Positions 1 through 11,542 are shown, counted from the stretch's first letter. The stretch is 64,000 bases of DNA from Bradyrhizobium erythrophlei (GCF_900129425.1 NZ_LT670817.1:8274001-8338000), one strand, 5' to 3'. The notes: a model not told the origin generated them from the sequence alone. Made by a program: numbers and translations.

Positions 1-39
1 GCATGACGCTGTGATTGGGGTGCGAAAATTGCCCGGTGG

Positions 40-1506
40 GTGTGGAGCTTTGCATTGATCTGTCGCTCGCTGTTCCGCGCGCTCATCACGTCCGTCGCGC
101 TCGCGGCCGGTGTGCTGTTGGCCGGCTGCAACAGCGACGAGATATCCCTCGCCAACAACGCCAAAGCCAACCAGCCGGTGCCGCCGAAGCTCGTCGCCTC
201 CATGGCCGAAAAGGACATGGACCTGCAATCGCCAATGCTGGTCCGGCTGTTCAAGCAGGAAGCCGAGCTCGAAGTCTGGAAGCAGGATCGCTCCGGCCGT
301 TTTGCACTGCTGAAGACCTATCCGATCTGCCGTTGGTCGGGAGACCTCGGACCCAAGGTGCGCGAAGGCGACCGCCAGGCCCCGGAGGGCTTCTATTCGA
401 TCTCGCCGGCACAGATGAATCCGCAGTCGGCCTATTATCTCTCCTTTAACACCGGCTATCCCAACGCCTATGACAGGTCGTTGGGCCACACCGGCTCGGA
501 GCTGATGGTGCACGGCGACTGCTCGTCGCGCGGATGCTACGCCATGACCGACGAGCAGATCGCGGAAATCTATTCGCTGGGCCGCGAATCGTTCTTCGGC
601 GGCCAGCGCTCGTTCCAGTTCGAGGCCTTCCCGTTCCGGATGACGCCGGTCAACATGGCGAAACACCGCAATAATCCGAACATGCCGTTCTGGAAAATGA
701 TCAAGGAAGGCTACGATCATTTCGAGGTGACGCGGCAAGAGCCCAAGGTCGATTTCTGCGAGAAGAAATACGTCTTCGATGCCGTGAAGGCGCCGGACGC
801 CAAGCGCGATCCGGTGTTCGAGGCCTCGGCCAAATGCCCGGCCTATGTGGTCCCGCAGGAACTCGCCGACGCGGTGCACGAGAAGGAGCAGCAGGATGAG
901 GCCGAGACCGCCAGGCTGATCGCCAAGGGAACACCGGTCGCCCGGCTGAACACCGGCATCGATGGCGGCATGAACAAGGTATTCGCCTCCAAGCTGCCCA
1001 ACGGCTCAACCGGCCTGTCGGAAGGCGGCGAGGGTCAGGGCCTGTCGCTGGTCGTCGAGCGCGCGCCCGGCACCATTCCTCCGACGGTCAACCCGCCGCA
1101 CGGGCCGGTGACTTCCCCGGATGAGCCGCTGGTGGCCTCCATGGCGCCCACGCCTTCGACCCACGTGGCGTCCGCAGCGCCGAATGCGCAATCCGAGGGC
1201 TTTTTCAGCAACCTCGCCCGCAAGGTGGGCCTGGGCGGCGCCGCCGCGGACACCACGGCCACCACGCAGCCCGTTCCGGCGAAACCGAAGGTGATCGAGG
1301 CCAAACGCACCGAACCGCATCCGGCATCGAAGCCGGAGACCAAACAGGCCGCCGCCCGCCCGCCGCTGAAGCCGAGCGTATCCACCGGCACGGCAACCGC
1401 CGCCGCCGCCGCGCCCGCGGCACCGGCGAATGACGGCCTGGTCACGGGCTCACAGCCGATCGTGCAGGCCAATTCGTTCGAGAGCCGCTTCTCGGCCGCC
1501 AAGTAA
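40..1506 (+). CDS. L,D-transpeptidase (YkuD/YafK-type) lipoprotein
   Basis: Probable murein L,D-transpeptidase, which would form or remodel 3-3 peptidoglycan crosslinks or anchor proteins on the outside of the cytoplasmic membrane. The catalytic YkuD signature HGDCSSRGCYAM is clear near residues 158-169, with the nucleophilic Cys in the SRGC part. The N-terminus has a hydrophobic stretch ending in a lipobox-like LLAGC, so it is probably a lipoprotein. The catalytic domain occupies about residues 40-250; the remaining 200 or more residues are a low-complexity tail rich in Ala, Pro and Thr, likely disordered and wall-spanning. The start is GTG at 40; no ATG precedes the signal sequence, and a TTG a few codons later is also possible. 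It converges on secA across a small hairpin. The specific reaction is inferred from the family. Confidence 0.88.
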   Translation: MWSFALICRSLFRALITSVALAAGVLLAGCNSDEISLANNAKANQPVPPKLVASMAEKDMDLQSPMLVRLFKQEAELEVWKQDRSGRFALLKTYPICRWSGDLGPKVREGDRQAPEGFYSISPAQMNPQSAYYLSFNTGYPNAYDRSLGHTGSELMVHGDCSSRGCYAMTDEQIAEIYSLGRESFFGGQRSFQFEAFPFRMTPVNMAKHRNNPNMPFWKMIKEGYDHFEVTRQEPKVDFCEKKYVFDAVKAPDAKRDPVFEASAKCPAYVVPQELADAVHEKEQQDEAETARLIAKGTPVARLNTGIDGGMNKVFASKLPNGSTGLSEGGEGQGLSLVVERAPGTIPPTVNPPHGPVTSPDEPLVASMAPTPSTHVASAAPNAQSEGFFSNLARKVGLGGAAADTTATTQPVPAKPKVIEAKRTEPHPASKPETKQAAARPPLKPSVSTGTATAAAAAPAAPANDGLVTGSQPIVQANSFESRFSAAK

Positions 1507-1550
1507 GGCTTCTCACCTCACTCTTCACGGCCCCCAATCGACAAACCGGA

Positions 1551-1570
1551 TCATCCGCCTTCGCGGATGA
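1551..1570. terminator. Hairpin between convergent genes, terminator-like
   Basis: A perfect 8-bp stem, TCATCCGC and GCGGATGA with a CTTC loop, lies between the convergent transpeptidase and secA genes. There is no clear U-tract on either side, so bidirectional termination is an inference from position. Confidence 0.4.
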
Positions 1571-1602
1571 CGACATTAGCGATTATTCAACGCGCCTCGC
1601 GC

Positions 1603-4437
<2,835 letters not shown>

Positions 4438-4804
4438 GCCGAATTCCTGTTTTTGCGGGTCGGCGTTGCCGCCGTGAAACGGTCCACCCAGTTGCCTATC
4501 AACTCATCGTGACGCACCGCGGCACCGGCCCCGATCGGGGAGCATCCGCCAAATGAGTGGGGATTTAGCAATCCGGGGTTCAACCGCCAAAAACGCCGCC
4601 AAATAAGCGCTATCGCCATTGCCCCGGCTGGGCAGAGATATGGCTGGGCCGAAGGCTTGTCAACGGCGCGAAGCTGTCAAGGATTTCATCATTTTGACAG
4701 ACTTTTCGCGTTGCCAAGGCCACATGATTGGGCGAGTGTCCCGCCGCTCCAAACAGCGCCAAATGCCCTGAACCAATTCGCGGCTTTGAAGATAAGGATT
4801 TTCC
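4438..4804. other. Divergent intergenic region secA / parvulin
   Basis: 367 bases with no supported gene; it must hold both promoters. A TTGACA hexamer occurs at 4694-4699 on the plus strand, but I could not pair it convincingly with a -10 box. Short ORFs here (61 aa minus, 96 aa plus) look like chance frames. Confidence 0.5.
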
Positions 4805-5743
4805 ATGACCTCCTCGTCATCCGAAACGAAATTCGGCGTGCGCCTCGGCCTCGCCTCTGCCGCCGTTACCGGTGCGCTCGCCGTGGTCCTGCTCGCCGGC
4901 CTGCCGGTACGCGCGGACGACGCCAATCCGGTGCTCGCCAAGGTTAACGGCTCCGAGATCCGCCAAAGCGACGTCGCCCTGGCCGAGGAGGAACTCGGAC
5001 CGAGCCTCGCGCAGATGGACCCAGCGACCAAGAAGGACAACGTGCTGTCTTTCCTGATCGACATGAAGATCGTCTCCAAGGCCGCCGAGGACAAGAAGGT
5101 CGAAAACAACGAGGATTTCAAAAAGCGGCTGGCGTTTACCCGCAACCGGCTGCTGATGGACAGCCTGCTGGCGACCGAAGGCAAGGCCGCGACCACCGAC
5201 GAGGCGATGAAGAAGGTCTATGACGACGCCTCCAGGCAGATCACCGGCGAACAGGAAGTTCACGCCCGCCATATCCTGGTCGAGACCGAGGACGAGGCCA
5301 AGGCGGTCGAGGACGAGCTCAAGAAGGGCGCCGACTTTGCCGAACTCGCCAAGAAGAAATCCAAGGATCCCGGCGCCTCCGACGGCGGCGATCTCGGTTT
5401 CTTCACCAAGGATCAGATGGTGCCGGAATTCTCCGCGGTCGCCTTCTCGCTCGAGCCCGGCAAGATCTCCGATCCGGTGAAGACGCAGTTCGGCTGGCAC
5501 ATCATCAAGGTCGAGGAGAAGCGCAACCGCAAGGCGCCCGATTTCGAACAGGTCAAGAGCCAGATCGAGACCTATGTGACGCGCAAGGCGCAGGCGGATT
5601 ACGTGGCCAAGCTGCGTGAAACCGCCAAGGTCGAGCGGATGGACCAGCCCGAGGACACCGCGGCGAAGACCGACCCCAAGCCGGATCCCACCAAGGACGC
5701 CGCCAAGCCCGCCGATTCCAAGATGGCGCCGGCGAAGAAGTAA
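4805..5743 (+). CDS. Periplasmic parvulin-type peptidyl-prolyl isomerase
   Basis: A PpiC/PrsA-type peptidyl-prolyl cis-trans isomerase and folding helper for exported proteins. The first 38 or so residues form a signal peptide (hydrophobic AVTGALAVVLLAGLPVRA, then ADDAN). A SurA-like N-terminal helical region follows, then the rotamase domain from about 155 to 245 with VHARHILVE, GGDLGFF, and FGWHIIKVEEKR, all typical of parvulins. The last 30 residues are a Lys/Asp/Pro/Ala-rich charged tail. It is divergent from secA, which makes sense for a helper of newly secreted proteins, though co-regulation is only inferred. A mosaic palindromic repeat separates it from argJ. Confidence 0.93.
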   Translation: MTSSSSETKFGVRLGLASAAVTGALAVVLLAGLPVRADDANPVLAKVNGSEIRQSDVALAEEELGPSLAQMDPATKKDNVLSFLIDMKIVSKAAEDKKVENNEDFKKRLAFTRNRLLMDSLLATEGKAATTDEAMKKVYDDASRQITGEQEVHARHILVETEDEAKAVEDELKKGADFAELAKKKSKDPGASDGGDLGFFTKDQMVPEFSAVAFSLEPGKISDPVKTQFGWHIIKVEEKRNRKAPDFEQVKSQIETYVTRKAQADYVAKLRETAKVERMDQPEDTAAKTDPKPDPTKDAAKPADSKMAPAKK

Positions 5744-5763
5744 GGCGAATTCCGCGCTGTATT

Positions 5764-5914
5764 CCTTCTCCCCGTTTGCGGGGAGAAGGTCGCGAGCATC
5801 TTGCGAGCCGGATGAGGGGCTCACTCCCCGGGCTCCCGGCAAGCGGCAGCACCCTCTCACCCGACTTTCCCGCTTCGCGCGAAAGTCGACCTCTCCCCGC
5901 GCGCGGGGAGAGGT
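5764..5914. repeat. Palindromic mosaic repeat, family D copy 1
   Basis: Outer arms CTCCCCGTTTGCGGGGAG and CTCCCCGCGCGCGGGGAG each fold on themselves. The interior carries the GGATGAGGGG...CCCTCACCC type core shared with 8377 and 60905. It lies between the parvulin gene and argJ. Confidence 0.8.
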
Positions 5915-5953
5915 GATACAGAGCGCTTCCCTTGCTCTAAGCCGGAAGCCCTC

Positions 5954-7195
5954 ATGACCACCGCCGTCTCCCCGCTCGCCCCGACCGACGTTCCCGACAT
6001 GCCCGCGATCGAGGGCGTGAAGCTTGCCACGGCGGCGGCGGGGATCCGCTACAAGGGCCGCACCGACGTGCTGCTCGCGGTGATGGACAAGGGGACGACG
6101 GTTGCCGGCGTGTTCACCCGGTCGAAGTGCCCGTCGGCGCCGGTGGAATGGTGCCGCGCCAAGCTCCCTGTCGGCAACGCCCGCGCGCTGGTGGTGAATT
6201 CCGGCAACGCCAATGCCTTCACCGGCAAGACCGGCCGGCAGGCCACCGCGCTGACGGCCTCGATCGCCGCCAAGGCCCTCGGCTGCAGCCCCAACGATGT
6301 GTTTCTCGCCTCCACCGGCGTGATCGGCGAGCCGCTCGACGCCACCAAATTCAACGGCGTGCTCGGCACGCTGGCCGAACAGGCCGTGCCGGGCGAATGG
6401 CTGAATGCCGCCAAGGCCATCATGACCACCGACACCTTTGCCAAGGTCGCGACCGCGACCGTGAAGCTCGGCAAGGCCAGGGTCACGATCAACGGCATGG
6501 CCAAGGGCGCCGGCATGATCGCGCCCGACATGGCGACCATGCTGGCGTTCGTGTTCACGGATGCGCCGATCACGGCCGGCGCGCTGCAATCGCTGCTCAA
6601 GAGCGGCGTCGAGGACACTTTCAATGCCGTCACCATCGACGGCGACACCTCGACGTCTGATACCTTGCTGGCATTCGCCACCGGCGCGGCGGCCGCCCAC
6701 GGCGCGCCGAAAATCAGCCGCGCGGGCGATCCGCGCCTGAAGGCCTTTACCAAGGCCTTCCGCGCCGTGCTGGCCGATCTCGCCGAACAGGTGGCGCGCG
6801 ACGGCGAAGGCGCGCGCAAGCTGGTCGAAATCATCGTCGATGGTGCGACGACGAAAGCCTCGGCGCGCAAAATCGCGATGTCGGTGGCGAATTCCCCGCT
6901 GGTGAAGACCGCGATCGCCGGCGAGGACGCCAATTGGGGCCGCGTGGTGATGGCGGTCGGCAAGGCCGGCGAGCCCGCCAACCGCGACAAGCTGTCGATC
7001 TCGTTCAACGGCATCCGCGTCGCCAAAAGCGGCGCGCGCGATCCGTCCTATGACGAGGCGGAAGTCTCGGCGGCGATGAAGCATCCGAAGATCCAGATCA
7101 AGGTTGCGCTCGGCCTCGGCAAGGGCCGCGACCGCGTACTGACCTGCGACCTCACCAAGGAATACGTCGCGATCAACGGCGACTACCGGTCGTGA
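5954..7195 (+). CDS. argJ: Bifunctional ornithine acetyltransferase / N-acetylglutamate synthase ArgJ
   Basis: ArgJ recycles the acetyl group in arginine synthesis: it moves acetyl from N-acetylornithine to glutamate and, in bifunctional forms, also acetylates glutamate from acetyl-CoA. The 413-residue length matches the family. The autocleavage site is present in KGAGMIAPDMATMLAF; Thr195 should become the N-terminal nucleophile of the beta chain. NSGNANAFTG near residue 80 and EDANWGRVVMAVGK near 320 are further hallmarks. The start ATG at 5954 follows the palindromic repeat. The 3-prime end overlaps the mutT-type gene by the four bases GTGA, indicating translational coupling. Whether it is mono- or bifunctional cannot be read from the sequence. 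Confidence 0.97.
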   Translation: MTTAVSPLAPTDVPDMPAIEGVKLATAAAGIRYKGRTDVLLAVMDKGTTVAGVFTRSKCPSAPVEWCRAKLPVGNARALVVNSGNANAFTGKTGRQATALTASIAAKALGCSPNDVFLASTGVIGEPLDATKFNGVLGTLAEQAVPGEWLNAAKAIMTTDTFAKVATATVKLGKARVTINGMAKGAGMIAPDMATMLAFVFTDAPITAGALQSLLKSGVEDTFNAVTIDGDTSTSDTLLAFATGAAAAHGAPKISRAGDPRLKAFTKAFRAVLADLAEQVARDGEGARKLVEIIVDGATTKASARKIAMSVANSPLVKTAIAGEDANWGRVVMAVGKAGEPANRDKLSISFNGIRVAKSGARDPSYDEAEVSAAMKHPKIQIKVALGLGKGRDRVLTCDLTKEYVAINGDYRS

Positions 7196-7608
7196 GCCAG
7201 ACATCCGTCCGCGTCGTCCTGGTGGTCGCCTGCGCGCTGGTCGACGTCGACAAGCGCGTGCTGATCGCGCAGCGCCCAGAAGGAAAGGCGATGGCGGGCC
7301 TGTGGGAATTTCCCGGCGGCAAGGTCGAGCCCGGCGAGCGGCCGGAAGCGACGCTGATCCGCGAGCTGCACGAGGAAATCGGCATCACCGTGAGCGAAGC
7401 CTGCCTCGCTCCGCTGACCTTCGCCAGCCACGCCTATGATGATTTTCATCTGCTGATGCCGCTCTACATCTGCCGGCGCTGGGACGGCGATGTGATCGCG
7501 CGCGAGGGCCAGCAACTCGCCTGGGTCCGCGCCAACAGACTGCGCGACTACCCGATGCCGCCGGCCGACATTCCGCTGATCCCGCATTTGATTGATCTGC
7601 TGATGTGA
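7192..7608 (+). CDS. mutT: Nudix hydrolase, MutT-type 8-oxo-dGTP diphosphatase
   Basis: A probable sanitiser of oxidised nucleotides that hydrolyses 8-oxo-dGTP to the monophosphate. The 138 residues contain a complete Nudix box (G-x5-E-x7-RE-L-x-EE-x-GI) at about residues 42-64, preceded by LWEFPGGK, the arrangement typical of MutT. The GTG start at 7192 overlaps the argJ stop as GTGA, so the two genes are probably co-translated. A short C-terminus with IPHLIDLLM is also seen in rhizobial MutT proteins. Substrate is inferred from the family. Confidence 0.92.
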   Translation: MSQTSVRVVLVVACALVDVDKRVLIAQRPEGKAMAGLWEFPGGKVEPGERPEATLIRELHEEIGITVSEACLAPLTFASHAYDDFHLLMPLYICRRWDGDVIAREGQQLAWVRANRLRDYPMPPADIPLIPHLIDLLM

Positions 7609-7612
7609 CAAT

Positions 7613-7720
7613 CCTCATCCTAAGGAGCGGCCACTTGGCCGCGTCTCGAAGGATGGCCGCGAGTCCCTACGTTGCATCCATCCTTCGAGACGCTTGCTTC
7701 GCAAGCTCCTCAGGATGAGG
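7613..7720. repeat. Bipartite palindromic repeat, family A copy 1
   Basis: Ends are CCTCATCCTAAGGAGC and GCTCCTCAGGATGAGG, an outer inverted repeat, with internal CGTCTCGAAGGATGG / CCATCCTTCGAGACG arms. The same plan recurs at 13331, 43029, 53237 and 57539. Confidence 0.85.
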
Positions 7721-7768
7721 TCCGAAGCCTTCACAGGCTCTAAGGAGGCGCGAGGCGCGGTCTCTCCC

Positions 7769-7849
7769 GTCATTGCGAGCGGAGCGAAGCAATCCATAGC
7801 GGCAAGAAAGAAAGAGTGGATTGCTCGTCGCTTCGCTCCTCGCAATGAC
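7769..7849. repeat. Palindromic repeat, family I
   Basis: GTCATTGCGAGCGGAGCGAA at the left is mirrored by TTCGCTCCTCGCAATGAC at the right, with inner arms CAATCCATAG / GTGGATTGC. A single copy occurs in this window; similar elements are common in bradyrhizobial genomes as I remember them. Confidence 0.75.
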
Positions 7850-8376
7850 GGCAAATACAGACACACCTTCGCGATCTCGCGGCGCGTTGCGCCCGAGGTT
7901 TGCAAATTAATCTCCGCCCTTTCAATCAGAGGGCGTGGGGAATGCCGGGCGCCCGATGCACCCGCAGCCTCGTGTGCGCTATGGGTAGTAAGTATGCACA
8001 CGAGTATTCACAGCGAGCCATCGGAAAACACCCGACATTCCCGCACGCAATGGTTTACGGCTTATACCGTGCTCTCCCCGGTGATCGGCTTTCTTGCCAC
8101 CGTCGCTTGCCAAAGATTTGCAAACTTGATGCCGGCGTCGAGGCATCAGGACCACACGACTTCGCCGTCCGCGTTGGCAACGCCCGTCAAGCGCGCCGCC
8201 GCGTCCACCGCACCCCGCCCCGCGTTCGTGACGTTCGCGAAACGCCCCTCTGAGTGGAACAGGATGGCGATGGATATAGAGGTGATTTGGGTCGGGGGTC
8301 AAGCAATGCTTCTGAAAATCAGAAGTGAGCCAAAATGCCGCGGGGCAGCTTATCGATAGACCGTGACCCCTCTTTT
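7850..8376. other. Long non-coding stretch, possibly a recurrent bradyrhizobial element
   Basis: About 530 bases between repeats with no convincing gene. Overlapping frames of 117-221 codons exist on both strands, but none has a ribosome-binding site or recognisable domain, and they run across palindromic repeats. The segment from about 7895 to 8330 resembles, from memory, a sequence found in many places in bradyrhizobial genomes and often mis-annotated as short hypothetical proteins. It contains a short hairpin (CTTCTGAAAATCAGAAG, 8310-8326). It may be an RNA or a decayed element. Confidence 0.4.
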
Positions 8377-8551
8377 CCTTCTCCCCTTGTGGGAGAAGGT
8401 GGCGCGCGTTGGAGCGCACTTGCGCTCCTGAGCGCGCCGGATGAGGGGTTTCTATCCGCGGAGACAGACCCCTCACCCGTCCGCGATGCTGCGCATCGCG
8501 TCCACCCAAGAGCGAGCTTCGCTCGTCTCGGCTCCCACAAGGGGAGAAGGG
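8377..8551. repeat. Palindromic mosaic repeat, family D copy 2
   Basis: Begins CCTTCTCCCCTTGTGGGAG and ends CTCCCACAAGGGGAGAAGG, a long imperfect inverted repeat with internal stems. Bases 8377-8481 differ from 60905-61009 at only four positions by my count. Confidence 0.85.
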
Positions 8552-8680
8552 AGAAGAGAACGCAGTCGTTCGCTGAAAAATCTACGCCGCCAGATCAGCG
8601 TGGCGCCTGGGGTCGATGACGCCGCTGGATCGGCGCAAGCATGCGCGAGCGCGGATGTGACGTGGCGCCGAACCGGCGCA

Positions 8681-9529
8681 TCAGCGCTTCAGCCCCTTCA
8701 CCGCTTCCGCCAAACCCGCTTTCGCCGAGCCCGGCTTGAGCGGCTGCTGCTGGCTTTCATGCGGCGCCCAGCCCGACAGCCAGAGCACGTCGAAGGTGGC
8801 GCGGATGCGGCCGTCGGAATCGGCGAAGCGTTCGCCGTAGAGCTGCGCCATCCGCAGCAACGTGGCGCGGCGGCTCAGTGTCCGCCGCCGCTCGACCAGG
8901 ATATTGGTCGCGCCCATGCGCCGGAGATCGGCCATCAGCGCGAACGCGCTGTCGTAGCGCACCACGATGCGATCGACGTCGGTGACCGGCAACGCAAAGC
9001 CTGCGCGCTGCAAGAGCGCGCCGACGTCGCGCAGATCGGCGAACGGCGCCACGCGCGGCGAGACCCCGCCTTCGCATTCGGCTTCCGCCGCCGCGAAGCT
9101 TTGCCGCAGCTCGGTCAGCGTATCGCCGCCGAGCATCGCCGCCAGCAACAGCCCGTCGGGTTTCAGCGCGCGGCGGATTTGTGCGAGCGCGCCCGGCAGG
9201 TCGTTGACGAACTGCAAGGCGAGCGCGGAAACCACGAGGTCGAGCGATTGCGACTGCAGCGGCAACGGCTCGGATTCCATGTCCGGCAAATCGACATGCG
9301 TCATTTGATCCGCGCGGCCGGCCAGCGCGTCGCAGACCTGATCGCAGGGCGTACCGACATCGGCCGCATGTTTGAATTCCCGCAACACCGCGTGCAGCCG
9401 TTCCGCCATGTCGTCGGCGACGCGATCGAGCAGAAACGTCGCAGGACCAAATCGCAACGCCCGTAACTGCCGCGCCCGCAGCAGCGCGCGGTCGAACAGG
9501 ACAGGCGCGGTGGTCGGGTTCGGGGCCAT
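8681..9529 (-). CDS. SAM-dependent methyltransferase, BioC / NDUFAF5-like
   Basis: A class I methyltransferase of 282 residues. The N-terminus APVLFDRALLRARQLRA is typical of the group containing BioC and the mitochondrial complex I assembly factor NDUFAF5. SAM-fold features follow: a post-motif region with LDLVVSALALQFVND (about residues 105-120) and RRALKPDGLLLAAMLGGDTL. The family includes arginine hydroxylase/methyltransferase-like proteins and malonyl-ACP methyltransferases, and I cannot decide the substrate. The start ATG at 9529 (MAPNPTTAPVLF) was chosen over a 194-codon upstream extension that has no family similarity and runs antisense to the next two genes. No biotin genes are nearby, which argues mildly against a BioC role. 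Confidence 0.88.
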   Translation of the reverse strand: MAPNPTTAPVLFDRALLRARQLRALRFGPATFLLDRVADDMAERLHAVLREFKHAADVGTPCDQVCDALAGRADQMTHVDLPDMESEPLPLQSQSLDLVVSALALQFVNDLPGALAQIRRALKPDGLLLAAMLGGDTLTELRQSFAAAEAECEGGVSPRVAPFADLRDVGALLQRAGFALPVTDVDRIVVRYDSAFALMADLRRMGATNILVERRRTLSRRATLLRMAQLYGERFADSDGRIRATFDVLWLSGWAPHESQQQPLKPGSAKAGLAEAVKGLKR

Positions 9530-9697
9530 GCGGCGTGGTACGCCGATCCCCCCGTTTCTGGCAATCCGGTGTTCCCAGGCGCCGTGCGGCGACCGCGCCA
9601 TTACGCCGATACCCCCTTTAACTTCGATTCCAAATGTATCCAAATAGACTCTAAAAAGGTACTTTTCAGTACACCCGTTAAGGGCTAGCTTTTTGGC

Positions 9698-9898
9698 ATG
9701 GCCACTGAAAAAGCCGAAACCGACCGGGTTCCGATAACGTTGGCGCTCTCCACCATCACCTATCTCGAAAAGCTGGTGAGACAGGGCACCCACGGCACCA
9801 GCGTTCCCGGCGTCGCAAGGACCCTGATCGAGGAAGGCATCCGGCTCGCCATCAAGGACGGGCTGCTTGCGATCCGCGACAACGGCAAGACGCCATAA
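9698..9898 (+). CDS. Small conserved protein of unknown function
   Basis: A 66-residue protein, acidic at the start, with a predicted helical core (LSTITYLEKLVRQGTHGTSV) and EEGIRLAIKDGLL. The pattern of short helix, glycine turn and basic-amphipathic helix resembles ribbon-helix-helix or small DNA-binding accessory proteins, but no defined motif can be named. It reads as genuine coding sequence (no low complexity, sensible codon use) and sits just upstream of gcrA on the same strand. The short inverted repeat GTACTTTTCAGTAC lies in its upstream region near 9659-9672. Function unknown. Confidence 0.7.
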   Translation: MATEKAETDRVPITLALSTITYLEKLVRQGTHGTSVPGVARTLIEEGIRLAIKDGLLAIRDNGKTP

Positions 9899-9983
9899 GG
9901 GGAACCCACGGGGCGCGGCGGTTCGGAGACAGTGAGGCCACAAGGATCCGGCGTGAGGACTCGTAGCTTGGGAGACCATCAAC

Positions 9984-10463
9984 ATGCCCGCCATCGAACG
10001 TACCTGGACGGCCGAACGCATCGAACTCCTGAAAAGCCGCTTTGAAGCCGGGCTGTCCTGCCGAGAAATTGCCGGCGAGATCGGGGTCAGCCGCAACGCC
10101 GTCATCGGCAAGCTCTCCCGGCTCAGTCTGGTGAGCGAAAAAAGCGGCGATGCACCGCAGTCGACGCGAAAGGATGCCGCTCGCGGACCCCGCCGGAAAT
10201 CGGTGCCGAGGCTGCAACATCAGATGCTCGAGGCGTTATACGGCGAGCCGCAGCCCGAGGCCGACGACGCGCCGATCCACAACGGACATTGCTGCTCGCT
10301 GCTCGAGTTGACCACGGAGAGATGCCGCTGGCCGATCGGCACCCCCGGCGCCGCGGATTTCTGTTTTTGCGGCAATATGCCGATCGAAGGCCTGCCCTAT
10401 TGCGCCGGCCACAGCCGGCTCGCCTACCAGCCGGGCTCTCGCCAGCGCGTCACGCGGAGGTGA
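9984..10463 (+). CDS. gcrA: GcrA-family cell cycle regulator
   Basis: GcrA is an alphaproteobacterial transcription regulator that binds RNA polymerase sigma-70 holoenzyme and prefers promoters with CcrM-methylated sites. The N-terminal helix-turn-helix is plain (WTAERIELLKSRFEAGLSCR... then GVSRNAVIGKLSRL, residues 8-48). A variable linker follows, then the conserved C-terminal sigma-interacting part with CRWPIGTPG and CGHxR-like YCAGHSRLAYQP. At 159 residues it is close to the usual 170-175. Its presence confirms an alphaproteobacterial host. The start ATG at 9984 gives the standard PAIERTWTAER beginning. A family B repeat follows. Confidence 0.93.
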   Translation: MPAIERTWTAERIELLKSRFEAGLSCREIAGEIGVSRNAVIGKLSRLSLVSEKSGDAPQSTRKDAARGPRRKSVPRLQHQMLEALYGEPQPEADDAPIHNGHCCSLLELTTERCRWPIGTPGAADFCFCGNMPIEGLPYCAGHSRLAYQPGSRQRVTRR

Positions 10464-10511
10464 GGGTGAATAGGCGCGCGGCCTTATAGGAGTACAGAAT
10501 AAACTAAGGTG

Positions 10512-10614
10512 TCATTCCGGAGCGCGAGTGAAACGAGCGAACCTCAGATGTGCAATTGCACATCGGGGAATCCTTGGATTCCGGGTCTGGTCCTTTGGAC
10601 CATCCCGGAATGAC
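10512..10614. repeat. Multi-stem palindromic repeat, family B copy 1
   Basis: Bounded by GTCATTCCGGAGCG and CCATCCCGGAATGAC, with inner stems CAGATGTGCAATTGCACATC and GGAATCCTTGGATTCC. Five further copies are in this window. Confidence 0.88.
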
Positions 10615-10701
10615 AAAATCAATGACGCGTTGTGCAGCATCCGGAGCAGGCCGTCGTGTTTGTCGCTTGAGAGTCGACAAAACCGACGCTAGCCTCCCCC
10701 C

Positions 10702-11511
10702 ATGGACGCAGAGGCATCACCGTCCCGTTCCATCTCCGGCCACCTGCGCGGCGCGCTGGGCGCGTGCCGCAGCGCGTGGCGGCACACCGCGCGGCTCGCG
10801 CTCGACATTGCGCTGCCGACGTTGTGCGTCGCCTGCCGCGAGCCGGTCCATGGCGAGGGCGTCTGCGCGACATGCTGGGCCAAATTGTCGTTCATCGCGC
10901 CGCCCTATTGTCCGCGGCTCGGCATTCCCTTCGTCTACGATCCCGGCCCGGACCTGTTGTCGATGGAAGCCATCGCCAATCCGCCGGCCTATGCGCGCGC
11001 CCGGGCCGCGGTGCGTTATGACGACGTCGCGCGAACGCTGGTGCATGCGCTGAAATACCAGGACCGCACTGATTTGGCGCCCGCGATGGGCCGCTGGATG
11101 GCGCGGGCCGGGCGCGAACTGCTGGAGGGGGCCGACGCGCTGGTGCCGGTGCCGCTGCACTGGCGGCGCGGCTGGAGCCGGAGGTACAACCAGTCGGGCG
11201 CACTCGCCCGCGTCATCGAACGGCAGAGCGGCGTCAAGGTGGCGTCGGAAGCGCTGCGGCGCGTGCGGCCGACCCAGCAGCAGATCGGCCTGTCCCGGCC
11301 GCAGCGCGCCACCAATGTGCAGGGCGCGTTCAAGGTCGCCGGCCACCGGCAATCCGATATTCAGGGCCGCCGCGTGATCCTGATCGACGATGTCCTGACC
11401 TCCGGCGCCACGGTCGACGCCTGCGCACGGGCGCTGCTCCGCGCCAAGGCCGCTTCCGTCGACGTGCTGGTATTCGCCCGGGTTGTGGACACCCACAAAG
11501 CTCCCATATAA
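10702..11511 (+). CDS. ComF family phosphoribosyltransferase-like protein
   Basis: A ComF/GntX-type protein of 269 residues. It has the N-terminal zinc-ribbon-like cysteines (CVACREP... GVCATCW, about residues 42-60), the ComF signature VPVPLHWRRGWSRRYNQ near 149-165, and the PRPP-binding loop VILIDDVLTSGATVDA near 227-242. Family members take part in DNA uptake during natural transformation or in replication restart; the role in this organism is unknown. The start ATG at 10702 is followed by a short Ser/Arg leader; no other good start is nearby. It is the first gene of a run with grxC, a nitrilase-like gene and a DUF1178 gene. Confidence 0.92.
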   Translation: MDAEASPSRSISGHLRGALGACRSAWRHTARLALDIALPTLCVACREPVHGEGVCATCWAKLSFIAPPYCPRLGIPFVYDPGPDLLSMEAIANPPAYARARAAVRYDDVARTLVHALKYQDRTDLAPAMGRWMARAGRELLEGADALVPVPLHWRRGWSRRYNQSGALARVIERQSGVKVASEALRRVRPTQQQIGLSRPQRATNVQGAFKVAGHRQSDIQGRRVILIDDVLTSGATVDACARALLRAKAASVDVLVFARVVDTHKAPI

Positions 11512-11542
11512 CTGGGTATTCTTCCCCAAAGCCGAGCGCGAC

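Noticed and set aside
4817..7204. 795-codon minus-strand frame across parvulin gene, repeat and argJ
   Set aside because: Antisense to two certain genes and running through a palindromic repeat; no domain.
7694..8359. 221-codon plus-strand frame between mutT and the methyltransferase
   Set aside because: Its first third is family A and family I repeat DNA, with no ribosome-binding site; competing frames on both strands are equally long.
9530..10111. 194-codon upstream extension of the BioC-like methyltransferase
   Set aside because: No family similarity; overlaps the small orphan and gcrA on the other strand. The ATG at 9529 gives the usual start.
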